Source of the DNA: Stereum hirsutum FP-91666 SS1
Taxonomy: Eukaryota; Basidiomycota; Agaricomycetes; Russulales; Stereaceae
Direction of reading: 5' to 3'
Assembly: GCF_000264905.1 (NCBI RefSeq)
Contig: NW_006763146.1
Location: 1,233,308-1,297,307 of the forward strand
Length of the DNA: 64,000 bases
Below are positions 35,334 to 47,873 of the stretch, piece by piece. Positions within the stretch are counted from its first letter, which is position 1. Each line of letters begins with the position of its first letter. Under the pieces are notes generated by a model that saw only the letters and a program-made list of their open reading frames with translations, searched no databases and was not told the DNA's origin. A program made the position numbers and the translations under genes.

Positions 35334-36242
35334 ATGTTATTCCATCCTCCACCTCTGTCTTCGGGTCCTCATCTTGATCTAGCAGACGTAAAGTCTCTTG
35401 CATCCAAAGGGGCGGTGCTCAACTATGACCAGAGCTTGATGTACTCGAGTCACTCCGTCCCGACTCGTCGAGTGCTAGACGTCGCCTTGAACGGCGTAAA
35501 ACTCATCGTCAAATTCGGCACGGACGTCTCTCTCGTCGAAGCCTCCACAACACGATACGTCGCAGAGAACACCACGATTCGCGTACCCACCGTCTATGCA
35601 ACCTTCGTCGACGAGACACAAGGACCCCGGCCAGTGACGTACATCGTTGAGGAGCGCCTTCCCGGTAGCACTCTCGGTTCTATTCTCCCCACTCTAAACC
35701 CACAGACCGAGGGAGTAATCCTAGAGGAGTTGAAAGACCTCATCGGACAGCTCTCCGGACTGAGCACCCACCGTACCTCCCTCGGTCCTCTTCAAGGCTC
35801 CTGGCGGAACGACTATTTCCGTTCTTTCCTGGAGCGCTTCCCTTGCACACCCGACGACGCCCGTACCACTCGCGACTTCATCGAATACTTCCTCCACGTC
35901 TCCCGCAGTCGCCACATCTCGTACTCTCGCAACGAGGCGGAATGTCTCCTTCCGTTCGACTTTGAACGGGCGCCGGTGTTCTCGCATGGAGACCTTGGGC
36001 CTTCGAACATTATGGTGGAGGATGGGCACGTCGTTGGGATCATTGATTGGGAGCAGGCGGGGTGGTACCCGTACTTTTGGGACGATTTCGTGGCGTCCGG
36101 GGCGAGTAAAGGGGCGGCGGACGTGCAGGACAGATGGGCCTCGATTTATCCACAGATGTTTGAGACGTTTCCGGATGAAGTTACTGCGTTCAGCAAGATA
36201 TGGGGAGACGCGAGTTTTTCTTATATGGGGGATGGATTCTGA
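35334..36242 (+). CDS. Aminoglycoside phosphotransferase (APH)-family kinase-like protein
   Basis: A single-exon 302-residue protein of the APH/choline-kinase-like fold, an expanded and mostly uncharacterised family in mushrooms. An N-lobe segment VKLIVKFGTDVSLVEASTTR supplies the ATP-binding lysine context. The hinge is YIVEERLPGSTLGSIL. The catalytic loop is FSHGDLGPSNIMVED (His about 214, Asp about 216, Asn about 221) and the metal-binding motif VVGIIDWEQAGWYPYFWDD. The length is normal for the fungal members. The substrate is unknown; these proteins should not be read as antibiotic resistance genes. No introns, unlike its neighbours, which is common in this family. Confidence 0.85.
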   Translation: MLFHPPPLSSGPHLDLADVKSLASKGAVLNYDQSLMYSSHSVPTRRVLDVALNGVKLIVKFGTDVSLVEASTTRYVAENTTIRVPTVYATFVDETQGPRPVTYIVEERLPGSTLGSILPTLNPQTEGVILEELKDLIGQLSGLSTHRTSLGPLQGSWRNDYFRSFLERFPCTPDDARTTRDFIEYFLHVSRSRHISYSRNEAECLLPFDFERAPVFSHGDLGPSNIMVEDGHVVGIIDWEQAGWYPYFWDDFVASGASKGAADVQDRWASIYPQMFETFPDEVTAFSKIWGDASFSYMGDGF

Positions 36243-36702
36243 AGGATTGCTTTCCGAATCTTGCATGAGTACTTCTTGGGACACTCCGAACTCCAAAGTC
36301 TATTGACCTGTGGTTCTTGCTTATATGGCGTGGTTGATGTACAATTTTACGATACCCCCGATCCATGCCGATTTACCTCAACTTACAATAGTTACTGTGC
36401 ATACGGTTAGCATGAGTTCGCATACAAAGTTGGGCCACAGCGCCATCGTACTGGTTCCGGACCCGACGCCACACCGACCCGCCAAGCATTTTCTCCAGAA
36501 ATTCTACTCTTCTCTCGACTTCGTTCTGCTCTTTGCTCTGTACTTTTGCTCTATCTAGTCTCGGGCTGTAATACTAGCTTCTTTTCTCTGCTTACTCTCT
36601 CGTCCTGTGTCTCTCCATTCGAACCTAGAAAAGTACTCTACATCACGAGCCCTAACCCGCTCAACTCTGTCTACGGTCCAACTGAACTGAGCAACCACCA
36701 AC
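36243..36702. other. Intergenic, 460 bp
   Basis: 3' UTR of the APH-like gene and promoter of ENP2. Pyrimidine-rich leader just before the ENP2 ATG; no gene seen. Confidence 0.45.
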
Positions 36703-39463
36703 ATGGTCTCTTCCCTGGACCCCAACTCCGTCAAAATCTACACCGTCAACGGCGCCCCCGCCGGCTCCTCCTCTTCCCTCCCCGACTGGCTCACCCGCAA
36801 ACGCGCCGTAAAAGCAAAAGGCAAACGCGCGATCCGGGAGCACGTCGAGGGCTCCATCGAGCTCATCCAGCACTTTGAGTTTCCCGAGGCGAGTAATAAG
36901 GTGAAGACGACGCGGGACGGGAAACATGTGATCGCGACGGGGACGTATAAGCCGCAGATGAGGGTGTGGGATTTGGGACAGTTGAGTTTGAAGTTTGAGA
37001 GGCATTCGGATGCGGAGAATGTGGATTTTGAGGTGTGTGTTTCTTCTTCTTTGTAGCAGCCATGTCATTTGCCGCTTCGTGGTGTATTCTCGATATACTT
37101 CTGGGCATGACCTCCTCCGTTCTCGTTCTCTCAAAGTCTCAACCATACATATAAACATTCTGAACCCCCCCTTCAAACCTAGATCCTCTCCGACGACTGG
37201 ACAAAAACGCTACACCTCCAATCCGACCGCACCCTCGAACTGCACACCCAAGGCGGCCTGCACTACAAAACGCGCATACCCCGCTTCGGCCGCGCATTAG
37301 CATACCACTACCCCTCCTGCGACGCCCTCCTCGGCGCGTCCGGAAACGAGGTCTATCGGCTCAATCTCGAGCAGGGCAGGTTTTTGAATCCCCTGGTGTT
37401 GGGAGAGGGCGTGGAGGGCGTGAATGCGATAGACGTGAATCCGGTGCATGGGCTCTGGGCGTTTGGGATCGACGGGAACGGCACCGTCGAATTCTGGGAT
37501 CCGCGATCGCGTAGCAGTGTCGGTACACTGCACCTGCCCCGCTCTCGTCTAGTCAACTCCAGTACGCTCTCGTCTTCGCTACTCCCCGGCGTCGACGACC
37601 CTTCTGGCGCGGGGATGGCGGTATCGGTAACGGCGCTCTCGTCGCGCTCAGACGGGCTCTCGTATGCGGTCGGGACGTCGAGCGGACATACGTTGCTTTA
37701 TGATGTGAGAAGTCCGAGGGCGTATGCGGTTAAGGATCAGGGGTATGGGTTGCCGGTGAAGAAGGTGGGCTGGGTGGAGGGCGGGGCGAGGATGGCGGGG
37801 GAGGGGTTGGTGATTAGTGCGGATAGGAAGGTGGTGAAGATTTGGGATAGGGGGTCGGTGAGTCCCTTTCGTGGGCTCTAACTATACTCCTCGTTTTGCT
37901 GATGCGTGTGTTTTTGGGTGTAGCCATCGACGAACTTCACCTCGCTAACACCCGCGAACGACTTAAACGACCTACATCACGTCCCAGGCAGTGGCCTTCT
38001 CCTGACCGCGAACGAAGGCATCCAGATGACGACGTATTATATACCGCAGCTTGGGCCGGCGCCGCGCTGGTGCTCCTTCCTTGAGAACCTGACGGAGGAG
38101 ATGGAGGAGGGCGCGGGCGGGACGAAGGGGGTTTATGAGGATTATAAGTTTGTGTCGAGGGCGGAACTGTCTCAGTGCGTTTTCATTTTCTTTCTCTCAT
38201 TGTGTTTGGACTGAATGGGATTTGTATTGAATGGGATTGTATTGTACGACGGCGACGGATAGACTCGGTTTGGATCACCTCATCGGCACCGCCGCGCTCA
38301 AACCATACATGCACGGCCACTTCATCTCGCTCAAGCTCTACGACGCCGCGCGCGTCATTGCGAATCCGTACGTGTATGAAGAAGAGCGGGAGAAGGCGAT
38401 CAAGGCGAAGATGGAGAAACTTGCCGAGGGGAGGATTAGGGCGCCTAAGAACCAGAACCAGAAGAAGAAGGGTGGGGAGGATGTGAAGGTGAATAGGGCG
38501 TTGGCGGAGAAGATTAGGAAGGAGAAGGAGAGGGCGATGAAGGCTGCGGAGAGGAAGAAGAGGAGGAAGGGCGAGGCGGATACGATGGAGGTTGATGGGA
38601 ACGGCGAGGAAGAGGAGGAGGAGGATAATTTGTTGAACGATCCAAGGTTCAGTGCGGTGTTTCAGGATCCAGAATATCAGGTCGACGAGCGGAGCCGAGA
38701 GTTTGCGCTGCTCAATCCTTCGACGGTCGCGCAGAAGGATAACAAGCGGGTGGCGAGGGGAGGGAAGGAAGACAGTGAGAGCGATAGTAGTGAGGATGGG
38801 ACTGGGAAGGGATGGGGGAGAGGGAAGACGGCGGTGGAGGAGGAGGAGGAAGAGAGTGAGAAAGGGTCGTCGGATGAGGAGGGCGAGAGTGACGAGGATA
38901 GTAGTGAGGCTGGTGGTTCGTATTTCTTTCTTCTTCATTCGTGCTGTCACTCAATGTTTTTATGTTGTCATATAGACCTCGTGCCAGCGCAGAATCGACC
39001 ACAAGCACGACCACAAGGTGCGAAACCGTCCGTGCGCATGGTCCCCCTTCGCACACAACAAGGCTCCTCCTCCCGCGCCCAATCTTCCGCAGACGCAGCG
39101 TTCGGCCAACGTCGTCAGAGCTCAAAAGGCAAATACGCATCATCCTCGCGCGACCACCAAGAACAGGTCGTGCACAAAGCGGACGGAGGAGTCGAGATGT
39201 CCTGGGTTCCGTCCTCTCGAGCGAGCAAGAGTGGGGGTGGGGACGATGACTGGGATATGGACGAAGGGCCGGGTAAGCATATCGGGAAGGCGGCGGTGCA
39301 GAGGCGGGAGGATAAGAAGCGGGGTATTGAGCGGTTCGGGGCGGGGATGGAGAAGGGCGGGGGAGAGGGTGGGGAGGGAGGGGCGGACAAGGGGAGAGGT
39401 GGGCGGACGGAGAGGAGAAGGGATGTGCGGAGTGGGAGTAAAAATACATTTAGGCGTATGTAG
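36703..39463 (+). CDS. ENP2: Ribosome biogenesis protein ENP2 / NOL10
   Basis: WD40-repeat nucleolar protein of the SSU processome, needed for 18S rRNA maturation. Five exons (36703-37032, 37183-37857, 37924-38174, 38263-38912, 38976-39463) give 797 residues in frame. Features in order: N-terminal MVSSLDPNSVKIYTVNGAPA; WD-like blades (GTYKPQMRVWDLGQLSLKFE, DGNGTVEFWDPRSRSSVGTL, ISADRKVVKIWDRGS); the conserved GLDHLIGTAALKPYMHGHFI; a basic coiled stretch; the NUC153 motif LLNDPRFSAVFQDPEYQVD; an acidic Glu/Ser tract; and a C-terminal GGDDDWDMDEGPGKHIGKA then basic tail. The order matches NOL10/ENP2 throughout. It lies 164 bp upstream of PAG1 on the same strand. Confidence 0.92.
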
Positions 39464-39627
39464 GACTGAATACAGTATATGTTTCTGCGAGGTACGAGAA
39501 AAGGAAGTGAAAAAGGGCGGGAGCCAGAGTGCCGGGTAGCGGGGCGATCGAAGTGGCGAAGGCGTCGTTGCTACTTGGCTGAGAGCGGGCCTCTTCTTCT
39601 CTTTACTGTTTTCTTGAGTGTGCAGTG

Positions 39628-42600
39628 ATGTCCGAGTCTGGGTTTCAGATCACTATTCCTGGTGCGTCGACTGCTTGTGTTTGCGCAGACTGAAGCTGAG
39701 GACGACACAGACTTTGACGAGGAGGACTTCCACTCGACGCCCATCCCGTTCGGACGGACTGCAGCGAACGCAGCGTTCGGCCATGGGTTTGGCAGCGGGG
39801 GAATGAGCAGTGGGCAGGAGTCGCCGACGGGAGCGATCACGCCCATTGCGCTGCCCGAACGCGCCGACCGGACGTACTTCCACGCCCGCACCGACTCGCT
39901 CACGTCGGAGGACTCGCAGACGTCGGCCAGTCGCCACCTCCCCCGCAAGCCGTCCACGCCCTTCGCACACTCCACCCACTCCTCCATCAACACCACCACC
40001 TCCTCCCCCTTCACAAAGAAGCCCTCCTTCGCGTCCATCCGCAATGCCTTCAAGACCGCCGCAAAGGCTGCCCCCGTCGACCCCCCGCCCCTTCCTCCCC
40101 TCGACCACAGCGCGTATCCTGTGCTCAAGAACCCCTTCAACCGCTCCAATTCATCCCTGGCGCACGTGCCCACCAACTCCTTCACCAGACGGCCGTCCGA
40201 GCTGAACAGCCCGCCTAATCATCGACCACCGACACCCGGCTCCAACGAGGCTCGCTACGCACGAGCAGCGAACGGAAGGCAGAGAGGCCACTCTACCGTG
40301 CGCTCACAGCATTCCCATTCAGGATCGATCTTTCACAACTCGGACAGCGATCATGGCCATGGTTTTAATTTCGGACATGGAGCTTCGACCTCGCCACCAC
40401 CCGTCCCTCCCGTCCCAGACCTTTTCCATGGAAGTTTTGGCTCGAGGACGGACACGCCTCCGCTCGTCGAACCGGACGAGGATAACGTCGTGCTCGATCC
40501 GAGGACGCCGTCCGAGTATGCGCTTCATGCTATTTTTTTCAGGTTCGCAGGCGCGGCAGAGATGAAGATGGACACTTTTCTCAGGCAGCCTCTCGTGCGT
40601 CTCTCTCCACTATTTTTGCTGTTCTACACTAATATGCGATGGCAGGATCGAGGTGAACCTCCCCTAGCCGACTTCATGGGCCCCGGCATCGACCCCAAAT
40701 TCGACGACATCCTCGCCACACTCGGTCGTATAGGTCAGAAAAACGCGAAACCGGTCGTAGACTCCATAATGCGCTGGCGCAGAACACAACACGAGCCCGT
40801 CTCCTTCGACATCGTACGCTTTCACATCGGCCAATCGCCCTCAGCCGCATCTACCACCACGCGCCACAATAACAACAGCAACAACAACAACGGCGGCGGG
40901 ATTCGCTCGCAGGACGCGCCGCTTATACTCAATGAGCGCAAGAGTCTGGGCTCGATATATATCATGTGTAGGGCGTTGATAGCGGTCATGCAGAGTCTGA
41001 GCGCGGGGAGTTCGGGTTCTGGGGGTGGGATGGGACTAGCGCTGGGAGGCGGGGCGGCGAGGGTCGATGGCGGTCTGGGAGAGAGTTTGGGGTATAGTTT
41101 GGAGGAGACGACGTTTGAGCAGTTTAGGAGGCCGGATTTGAAGTTATTGGCGCAGAGCGCGAATCATAGGACGAATGCGGAGCTTTATGCGACGCTGTTG
41201 GGACATTTGGCGAATACGAGGTATGTGGGTGCTTTGGAGGTCACTTGTGGATTTCGACCTTACATGATGGGATGGGGCAGGTTTCCGAGTGTGAGTATGT
41301 TGTTTTTGGGCGAGTTGGAGCCGGTGGCGAGTGGACAGGTGCCGAAGGATGCGGATATGAAGTATGAGAATCTGGTTAGGGGGTTGAAGCATGTCCAGAT
41401 CAAGGTCGGTCGCTCCTCATGAGGGAATCTGGAATTATACTGACTGGGAATGTAGGTATGGCCACCAGAAGCCTTCGAAGATGGCGCAGAGTTCATGGAG
41501 GCACTCGCTAAGTGTTTTGATAATGCCCATGGGTTCCGGTTCAAAGTCGCCTTTGCTGAGACTTTGGTCCATCTCATGCATCCTGTCGCCAAGGTGGGTA
41601 GTTTTTTTCTTTAAGTTTTGCAGTTCTGATGGTAATGGGAACAGACCGCACAAGCGGAAGTTAACCATCCGCAATGGGCAAAGGCGATCGAGATCATCTA
41701 TCCAAAAGCGAGGGATATGGCGAGCAAGCCTCGATATTGGCATGTCGCGTATCCCCTCGTCGTCGTCAGCCTCTGTGTCGCGCCGACGGAGTATTTTCTC
41801 CGGAATTGGCAGTCTTGCTTCGAATTTGGACTGAGCAAACTCAAGGTACGATTCGGGTTTACCTCGGTGGAATAAACATCTCACGTTTATATATTATTAG
41901 GAAAAACCATTCCGGATCCCCGTCATGAACGGGATGATGCGCCTCATCTGGACATACATGTTTCGTTGTCGCGAATCTGCATCGACCTCAACATCGAAAA
42001 TGGAGTCCCTCCTCAAACACTTCTTCCCCCCCAACAGACTCACCATCTTCCCACAAGAAGACCACCTCGAACCGTTCATCTACATCGTCCACTTCGCCTT
42101 TGCCCGCCACTTCGACTTCGGAATCGACATCACGCTCGGACTCCTCCAAGAATCAGGCATGAAATCACAACCGACGAACGCATCGTCTATACTCTCCCCC
42201 GAAAGAATGGCCATCGCCGTCCAGGCGATATTACTCACTATACATCTTATGGAGAGGGAAGAACCGATCCCGGTTTGGCCGTCTAGTCCCGATTTCGCGG
42301 GCGCGCCGTCGTGGTTGGATTATCCCTCCTCGTCAGATTTCATGCCACAGGCTCTCCTGTCCAAACCCGGCATGCAGGATTTTTTCGATCGGACGGGGAC
42401 GGTGTTAAGCCATGTAGCGATCTCGTGCGCCAATGCGATAGGGAGGATGTCGATATTCGACGAACAGTGGCTCGCGACGCGCCTCAATCCGAGCTACGAA
42501 GAGACGCATAATTATATTATAAGACGACATCCGGATGGAGCCGTCGCGTATTCGAATGCGCTCGTGCCGCAGATTAGTCTCTTGCAGACGTGTTTCCAGG

Positions 42601-45600
42601 CATGGCCTAGATGTTTGCATACGCCGTCGTTGCCGACGAACGAGGCGGTGGATATGTTGATTAGGGGGATCATACATATCGAGCCCGCGGTGGGCGAGGC
42701 GGCGGTATTGGCGCTCAGGAGGTTCATGGCTGCGGATGGAGAGACCGCATCGGCGGTGTTACAGCAGTATGCGGCGTTCTTGTTCGATCCGGGGTCGATT
42801 GCGCAGGAGGGTTCGGGGTCGAAACTCGTGGTGGAGAATAGTAGGCTGTTGAATTTGTGGGTGAGTCTGTTGGACGGATGGGTGCATGAGTTGTTGCAGC
42901 GGAGGGTGGGAGAGGTGAAGGAGGAGGAGAAGGAGAGGGTGAGGAGGAGGATGGATGAGAGTGAGGCGGGCGCGTTGTTTTTGCTTTGTCATGGTTCGAG
43001 GGGGGTTTATACGGTGGGCGTGAAGGTGATGAGGATGCTGGGTTTGTTGGTTGCGCGGTTGTGGCCGAGGACGGGTGGTGCGGGCCAGGTGGAGTTGAGG
43101 ATCGTGGATATGTTTCATGGGAGGGGGCCGGAGAAGGTTCCGCTGGATGGGTACGACCATGTTCTCGAGCCGGCAGATGTAGAGAGGTTGAAACAGTGGA
43201 GGGAATCCACCAAGACCGACGTTTTCCTCCGGATCGCGGACAGCGAGGATACGAGGGACCGCACGATATGGACGTGGATCTATCCTGGCTTCATGCATGT
43301 CTACACCATGGATGGAACGGAACACGCCCCGGCTACGCTCCAGATCCTCAGGGAGACACTCGTCGCCGCTACATCGCGGTTTCATCCCACCATGGCACTC
43401 ATGGCGGGCCTCATCGCCCGCCCGCCACCCATCCCCGGGAAAGCGCCAGGCGCAGGAAGCGGTGGTGGTGGTGGCGGTGGTGGTAGTGGGGAGAAGGACG
43501 CGACGAAGAATAATTCGCTCGACCAGAGGCTGTTGACGGGCCAATGGTACATGTGGACGAAAGTGCTCTGTTCGATCGCCGCCGTGCCCGACCACAGACC
43601 CGCTCTCGTCCAACGCGAACACTCCCGCGCGCCGTCCGAAGTCAACTTTGAGCGCGAAAAGTTGACGACGACGCGTGGCTTGGTGCGATACCTCGCGCCT
43701 TTCCTCGACTCGGAACATTCGTATTTCCGCGATGCCGCCGTTTTCTGTATTAGCTCTTTGCCTTCGAGGGGATATCCACAGCTCTTGGACGATTTGGGAC
43801 TGCTGGCGCATCGGCAGTTGTTTGATGATAGTAGGATGAAGGCGAGTGTGACGTCTGTGGCGGAACGGGGTAGGAGGCAGGAAAGGCTGTTCACGGCGGT
43901 CGCGAGGATTTATTATTATACGGCGCATTATTTGCAGGATCAGCGGTCTAGCGGACGTCAGGCTGCGCTCTCGCCTGTCCTGCGTTTCGTGCGGAATACC
44001 CAGGCCGTGCTCACCTCCCCGGACTCGAGAGACCACTTCAAGCTGCAGAAGCTGCGACGTTACTTCTGTGGCACCGTCGAGCGGCTGTTCGACGGCCTGA
44101 CGACGCTGAACGATACGGACCGGTTCATTCCACCTGGGATGCATCTGTCGCTTTATAGGCTTTGCGAGGAGTGGTGTCAGGTCGGGAGGCAGTCCGAGAA
44201 CGTGAAGCAGAGGCTGATATTGATGCAGAGGGCGGCGACGAATGCGGTGGTGGATCCGGCGGATAAGGGTCAGGCGGTCGCGATATTCCAGAAGGAGACG
44301 AAGATGTTGAGCAAGGCTGCGATTGGGGCCATGGCGGCGCTTTGTGTGCGTTTGAAGCTTTGCCTTTCGCCTTTTATCTTGTCCAAGTCTGACAGGAATT
44401 GCGGTGGAATTTAATAGGCAAAGGCGTATTTTCCGCCAGATATGTCGTCGGGTTCGCCGACGGAGATGCTTTCGTTGGATAGTCCGAAGGCACTGGATCC
44501 GAGGTCGACGCTGGAGCGGTTTACGTCGATACTGGCTTCGCTGGATACCTCCATCCAGGCGAGCGGAAAGTGCGTGAACATTTGGTATTTTTCATCGCGA
44601 CAATTAAATTGATTGGGGATTATAGGAGAGCGTTAAAGGCGTTGTTGGCATTCGGAGAGCGCGACTCGACTCTGGTCGACGAGGCTCTTCGACGGTCGTT
44701 CGTCACCGCCAAGGAGAGCGATAACAGCAACGTCCGGTTTTTCGAGGTCGTCGCCGACGTTCTCTGCTCTTCGCAGACCCATGGTTTCCGGTTCGAACAG
44801 GTCGCTTGCCTGGGTCTCTTCAACCTCTGTCACCCGCTACACGCCGTCCGGAGTCTGGCGCTCGATATCCTTGAGCACCTGCACGAACAGTCGAACGGCA
44901 TGTTGTCCATCTCGCAGTACGAGTCCTCCATCGAGAGCTCCGCACCGAGCACATACCTCCACTATCATCGGATGATCTCGGACGTGCTCGCCGGGGAACA
45001 TCCAGACAAAGCGGCCGCGGTGCTCACACAGTTCTCGACGTGGCTTCCTCAGATGTTCGACCCTGCGAGTCTGCCACCCGTGCTCCTGCAGAGTTTGGAG
45101 TACTGGAGTCCGAATATCGATTTGATGGAGGAGGATAGGTCTGCGCTCTCCCGGGAGGGCCGAATCGCGCTGTATCATCTCATGGCGCTCACGACTCGTT
45201 ACGCCCAGTCACACGCAGAGCAGATTCTGCTGCTCTGGACACGCCTCGTTGACGCGCCCCATCAGTCGAATGGGCATGCTGCCATTCGGTTCCTCCTAGA
45301 GCAATCGCAGACGGTGGGCAGTATCGCCTTCATTCAATGCGCGGAGAACGTCGTCGCTTGTTTGTCGCAGTCGGCCATCGGGCGCAATATCGTCGAGGAC
45401 CTCTGCAGCGTTATCGAACCGGCGCGGATGCTTCCCACCATCGACCACAAGCTGGCGGTCCCGGACGCGGAGGACGTCGAGCTGTGGTCAGATCTGGACG
45501 TCCTGTTTGCGGAGCAGCCAAGGTTGTCGTTGGGCGCGGGCCAGTACGCTCTGCTCTTCCTTTCGAACATCGCGCTAGATCGCCATTGGGACTCGGACGA

Positions 45601-47521
45601 CCAGTTGCCGACCGTTCTTCATGCTGTTTTCGTGCACTTGGATCACCGTATGCCGTTCGTCCGGGAACATGCGAGGCGGATGCTCTTCCAGGTCATACGC
45701 TTTTGGCTGCCCGGATACGACGAGCTCCCGGATCGGTCTCAGTATCCCTCTCGTGCCTCCCTCAAGGCATCCGTCGCAGAGCTGGAGCGCCAAATTGGTT
45801 CCAAGATATGGCGTGAGGACGAGACGGCGACGCAGTCGGAGAACAAGATGCAGTGGCTCTGCGCTCGGGTGCTCAAGCTTTTACAGCCCTTGTCTCCAAA
45901 GCTGGCGAAAGAGTGGGGATCGCTGGCGTTGTTGTGGGGCACTGCTTGTTCCATCCGTGCCATCGCTTTCCGCTCGCTTCAGATCTTCCGGGCTCTTGTT
46001 CCTTCGGCCACGCAAGCCGACATGGCACTCCTCCTTGGACGGCTGTCGAACACTATCGCAGCACCCGACGAAAACATCCAGTCATTCACGTCCGAGCTCA
46101 TCCAGACCCTCAACTCCCTCGCTTTGACCGAGGAACTCGACATCTCTCTCGTCCCGCAGATGTACTGGTGTGCTTGCGCGTGTCTGTCGACGACGGTCGA
46201 AGGCGAGTTCCTGCAGGTCGTGACGTTACTCGAATCGATCCTTTCCCGGGTGGATCTCAAGGATGAGAACACCCTACAATTCATATTATCTCAGCAGCCT
46301 CCAGACTGGATCGGATCCACAACACTGCAGCCGTCACTGCTCATCGGTCTGCGCTCCTCAAAGACGTACGAACCGACTATGAAGATGCTCGAGCGGATGG
46401 CCAAGATTCCCGGGAATGGACTCGTAGACACACCCGAAGGTCGTGTCCGCGACTTGTACACCGCCTGTCTTCCCCGATGCATGAGGGCGATGACGGAAGA
46501 GACGACCGATAAGGACCTCGAGGAGTTCGCTACCAATATCGGCAGACTGGCAGAGCTAGAGGACCGACCGAGTATCGCTCGAATCATGACATCCTTCGTC
46601 AAAGGTCGCTTCCGTACCAAGGAGGACTTCCTGCGCCAGTCGGTGTCCAGCCTCCGCGAGCACTATGGCTCAGACCATTGGACAGAGGTCGTGACCCTTC
46701 TTCTCGGCCTTGTTCTTAACAAAGAGGAGTGGCTGCGCGTACATTCCCTGCAGATTCTCAAGGTTCTCTTCCAGCAACGCGAAACTCGCCAACCTGTAGA
46801 CCTCTTGGGCTCAGAACTACTCATGCCTCTCCTTCGACTACTGGAGACCGACCTGGCTCCTCGAGCGTTGGAGGTCTTGGAAGAGCCCATGACGATCTCC
46901 GGCGGTCTGCCGGCAAGACAGGTCCTTCGGATGAGCATGCATCTTAGTATGCACACGAAGCCTACCGTTAAAGACACCGGTCCAGTCGCGGATGTCTTCG
47001 GGGTGCCGCAGGAGACCGGATGGTGTGTCGCTCGTCCAGACGAGATGCGATCGGTCTGTCGTGCCAATGTCGTCGCCGTCTTTGATACGTGCAAGATATC
47101 TTCCCGTCCTTCCCGCGTCGACTTCCAGCCCGACGACATCATCCGCTTAGCATCCCCAGACCATGGCGACGAAGACCTCGGCGACCTAGTTCAGAACCTT
47201 CATGAGTTGAGCACCTTCTTCCAGGAGGACAGCGTCACTAGGAGAAATCCACCTTTCCAAGCTATGCCCAGTCATCAGCTCGAAGCCCGTGTGGCGGCCA
47301 TTCTCGCGAAATCGACGGATCCCGTGACGGATGTACCGCAGACGCCTTTCGTGGACGTATTCCGCGTAGATGGGATGGCTCCATTCGGTCAGGACGACTC
47401 GGACAATGATACGGACTATAGCTCGGACTCGGATGCTTTCGTCTTTGACTCTCCTTCTGCTTTACGGATGCGGGGTGCACATGGCATAAACGGTATCAAT
47501 GGTTCTCGGACACGTATATAA
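39628..47521 (+). CDS. PAG1: Cell morphogenesis protein PAG1/TAO3 (Furry/MOR2 family)
   Basis: Very large HEAT-like-repeat scaffold of the RAM/MOR network, which couples the NDR kinase to polarised growth and cell separation. About 2,400 residues. The N-terminus is disordered (MSESGFQITIP then an acidic AEDDTDFDEEDFHSTPIPFG). The PAG1 N-terminal domain begins around RTPSEYALHAIFFRFAGAAE and includes IYIMCRALIAVMQSL and KPRYWHVAYPLVVVSLC. Long helical repeats follow (YYTAHYLQDQRSSGRQAALS, SLALTEELDISLVPQMYW). The end is acidic (DDSDNDTDYSSDSDAF). Introns recognised include 39662-39695 (34 bp), 40595-40645, about 41406-41455, 41596-41645, 41847-41900, 44346-44416 and about 44568-44625. A fragment matching 46080-46452 recurs at 55740-56123. 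Confidence 0.9.
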
Positions 47522-47873
47522 CCTATGCCCTTTTATTTTTGGATTCTTTGTCCATATGTTACGCGGTACTTTTTTTTTGGTTTCTACTATTACTTACGCT
47601 CGTCTCACCCTGTCGCAATGTCCATAGCTTCATATGATCTGACACTAACCTGTGCATTAATGCTCCGCATACATACTGTATTGTACCACCACGCTCTCGC
47701 ATACGCATCGTCTAGACTGCTTTCATTCAGCATTTTGCAATATTTCCCTTTTGACTTACGTGAACGCACCTTGATTATTATACAGCATGGATGTAAATTT
47801 GACCAAAAAGAGGGCTGGGTCTGAACCTTCGTAATACTAGGCCATCGCCTCAAGAAACCACAAAGTATCGACT
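47522..47873. other. Convergent intergenic region PAG1/MLH1
   Basis: 3' UTRs of both genes; T-rich near 47565-47580. No gene seen. Confidence 0.5.

Noticed and set aside
35334..36242. Antibiotic-resistance aminoglycoside kinase
   Set aside because: The fold is shared, but fungal APH-family proteins are numerous and of unknown substrate; nothing here indicates drug resistance.
42759..44144. 461-codon minus-strand frame inside PAG1
   Set aside because: Antisense shadow of a GC-rich coding exon; the plus strand is clearly PAG1.
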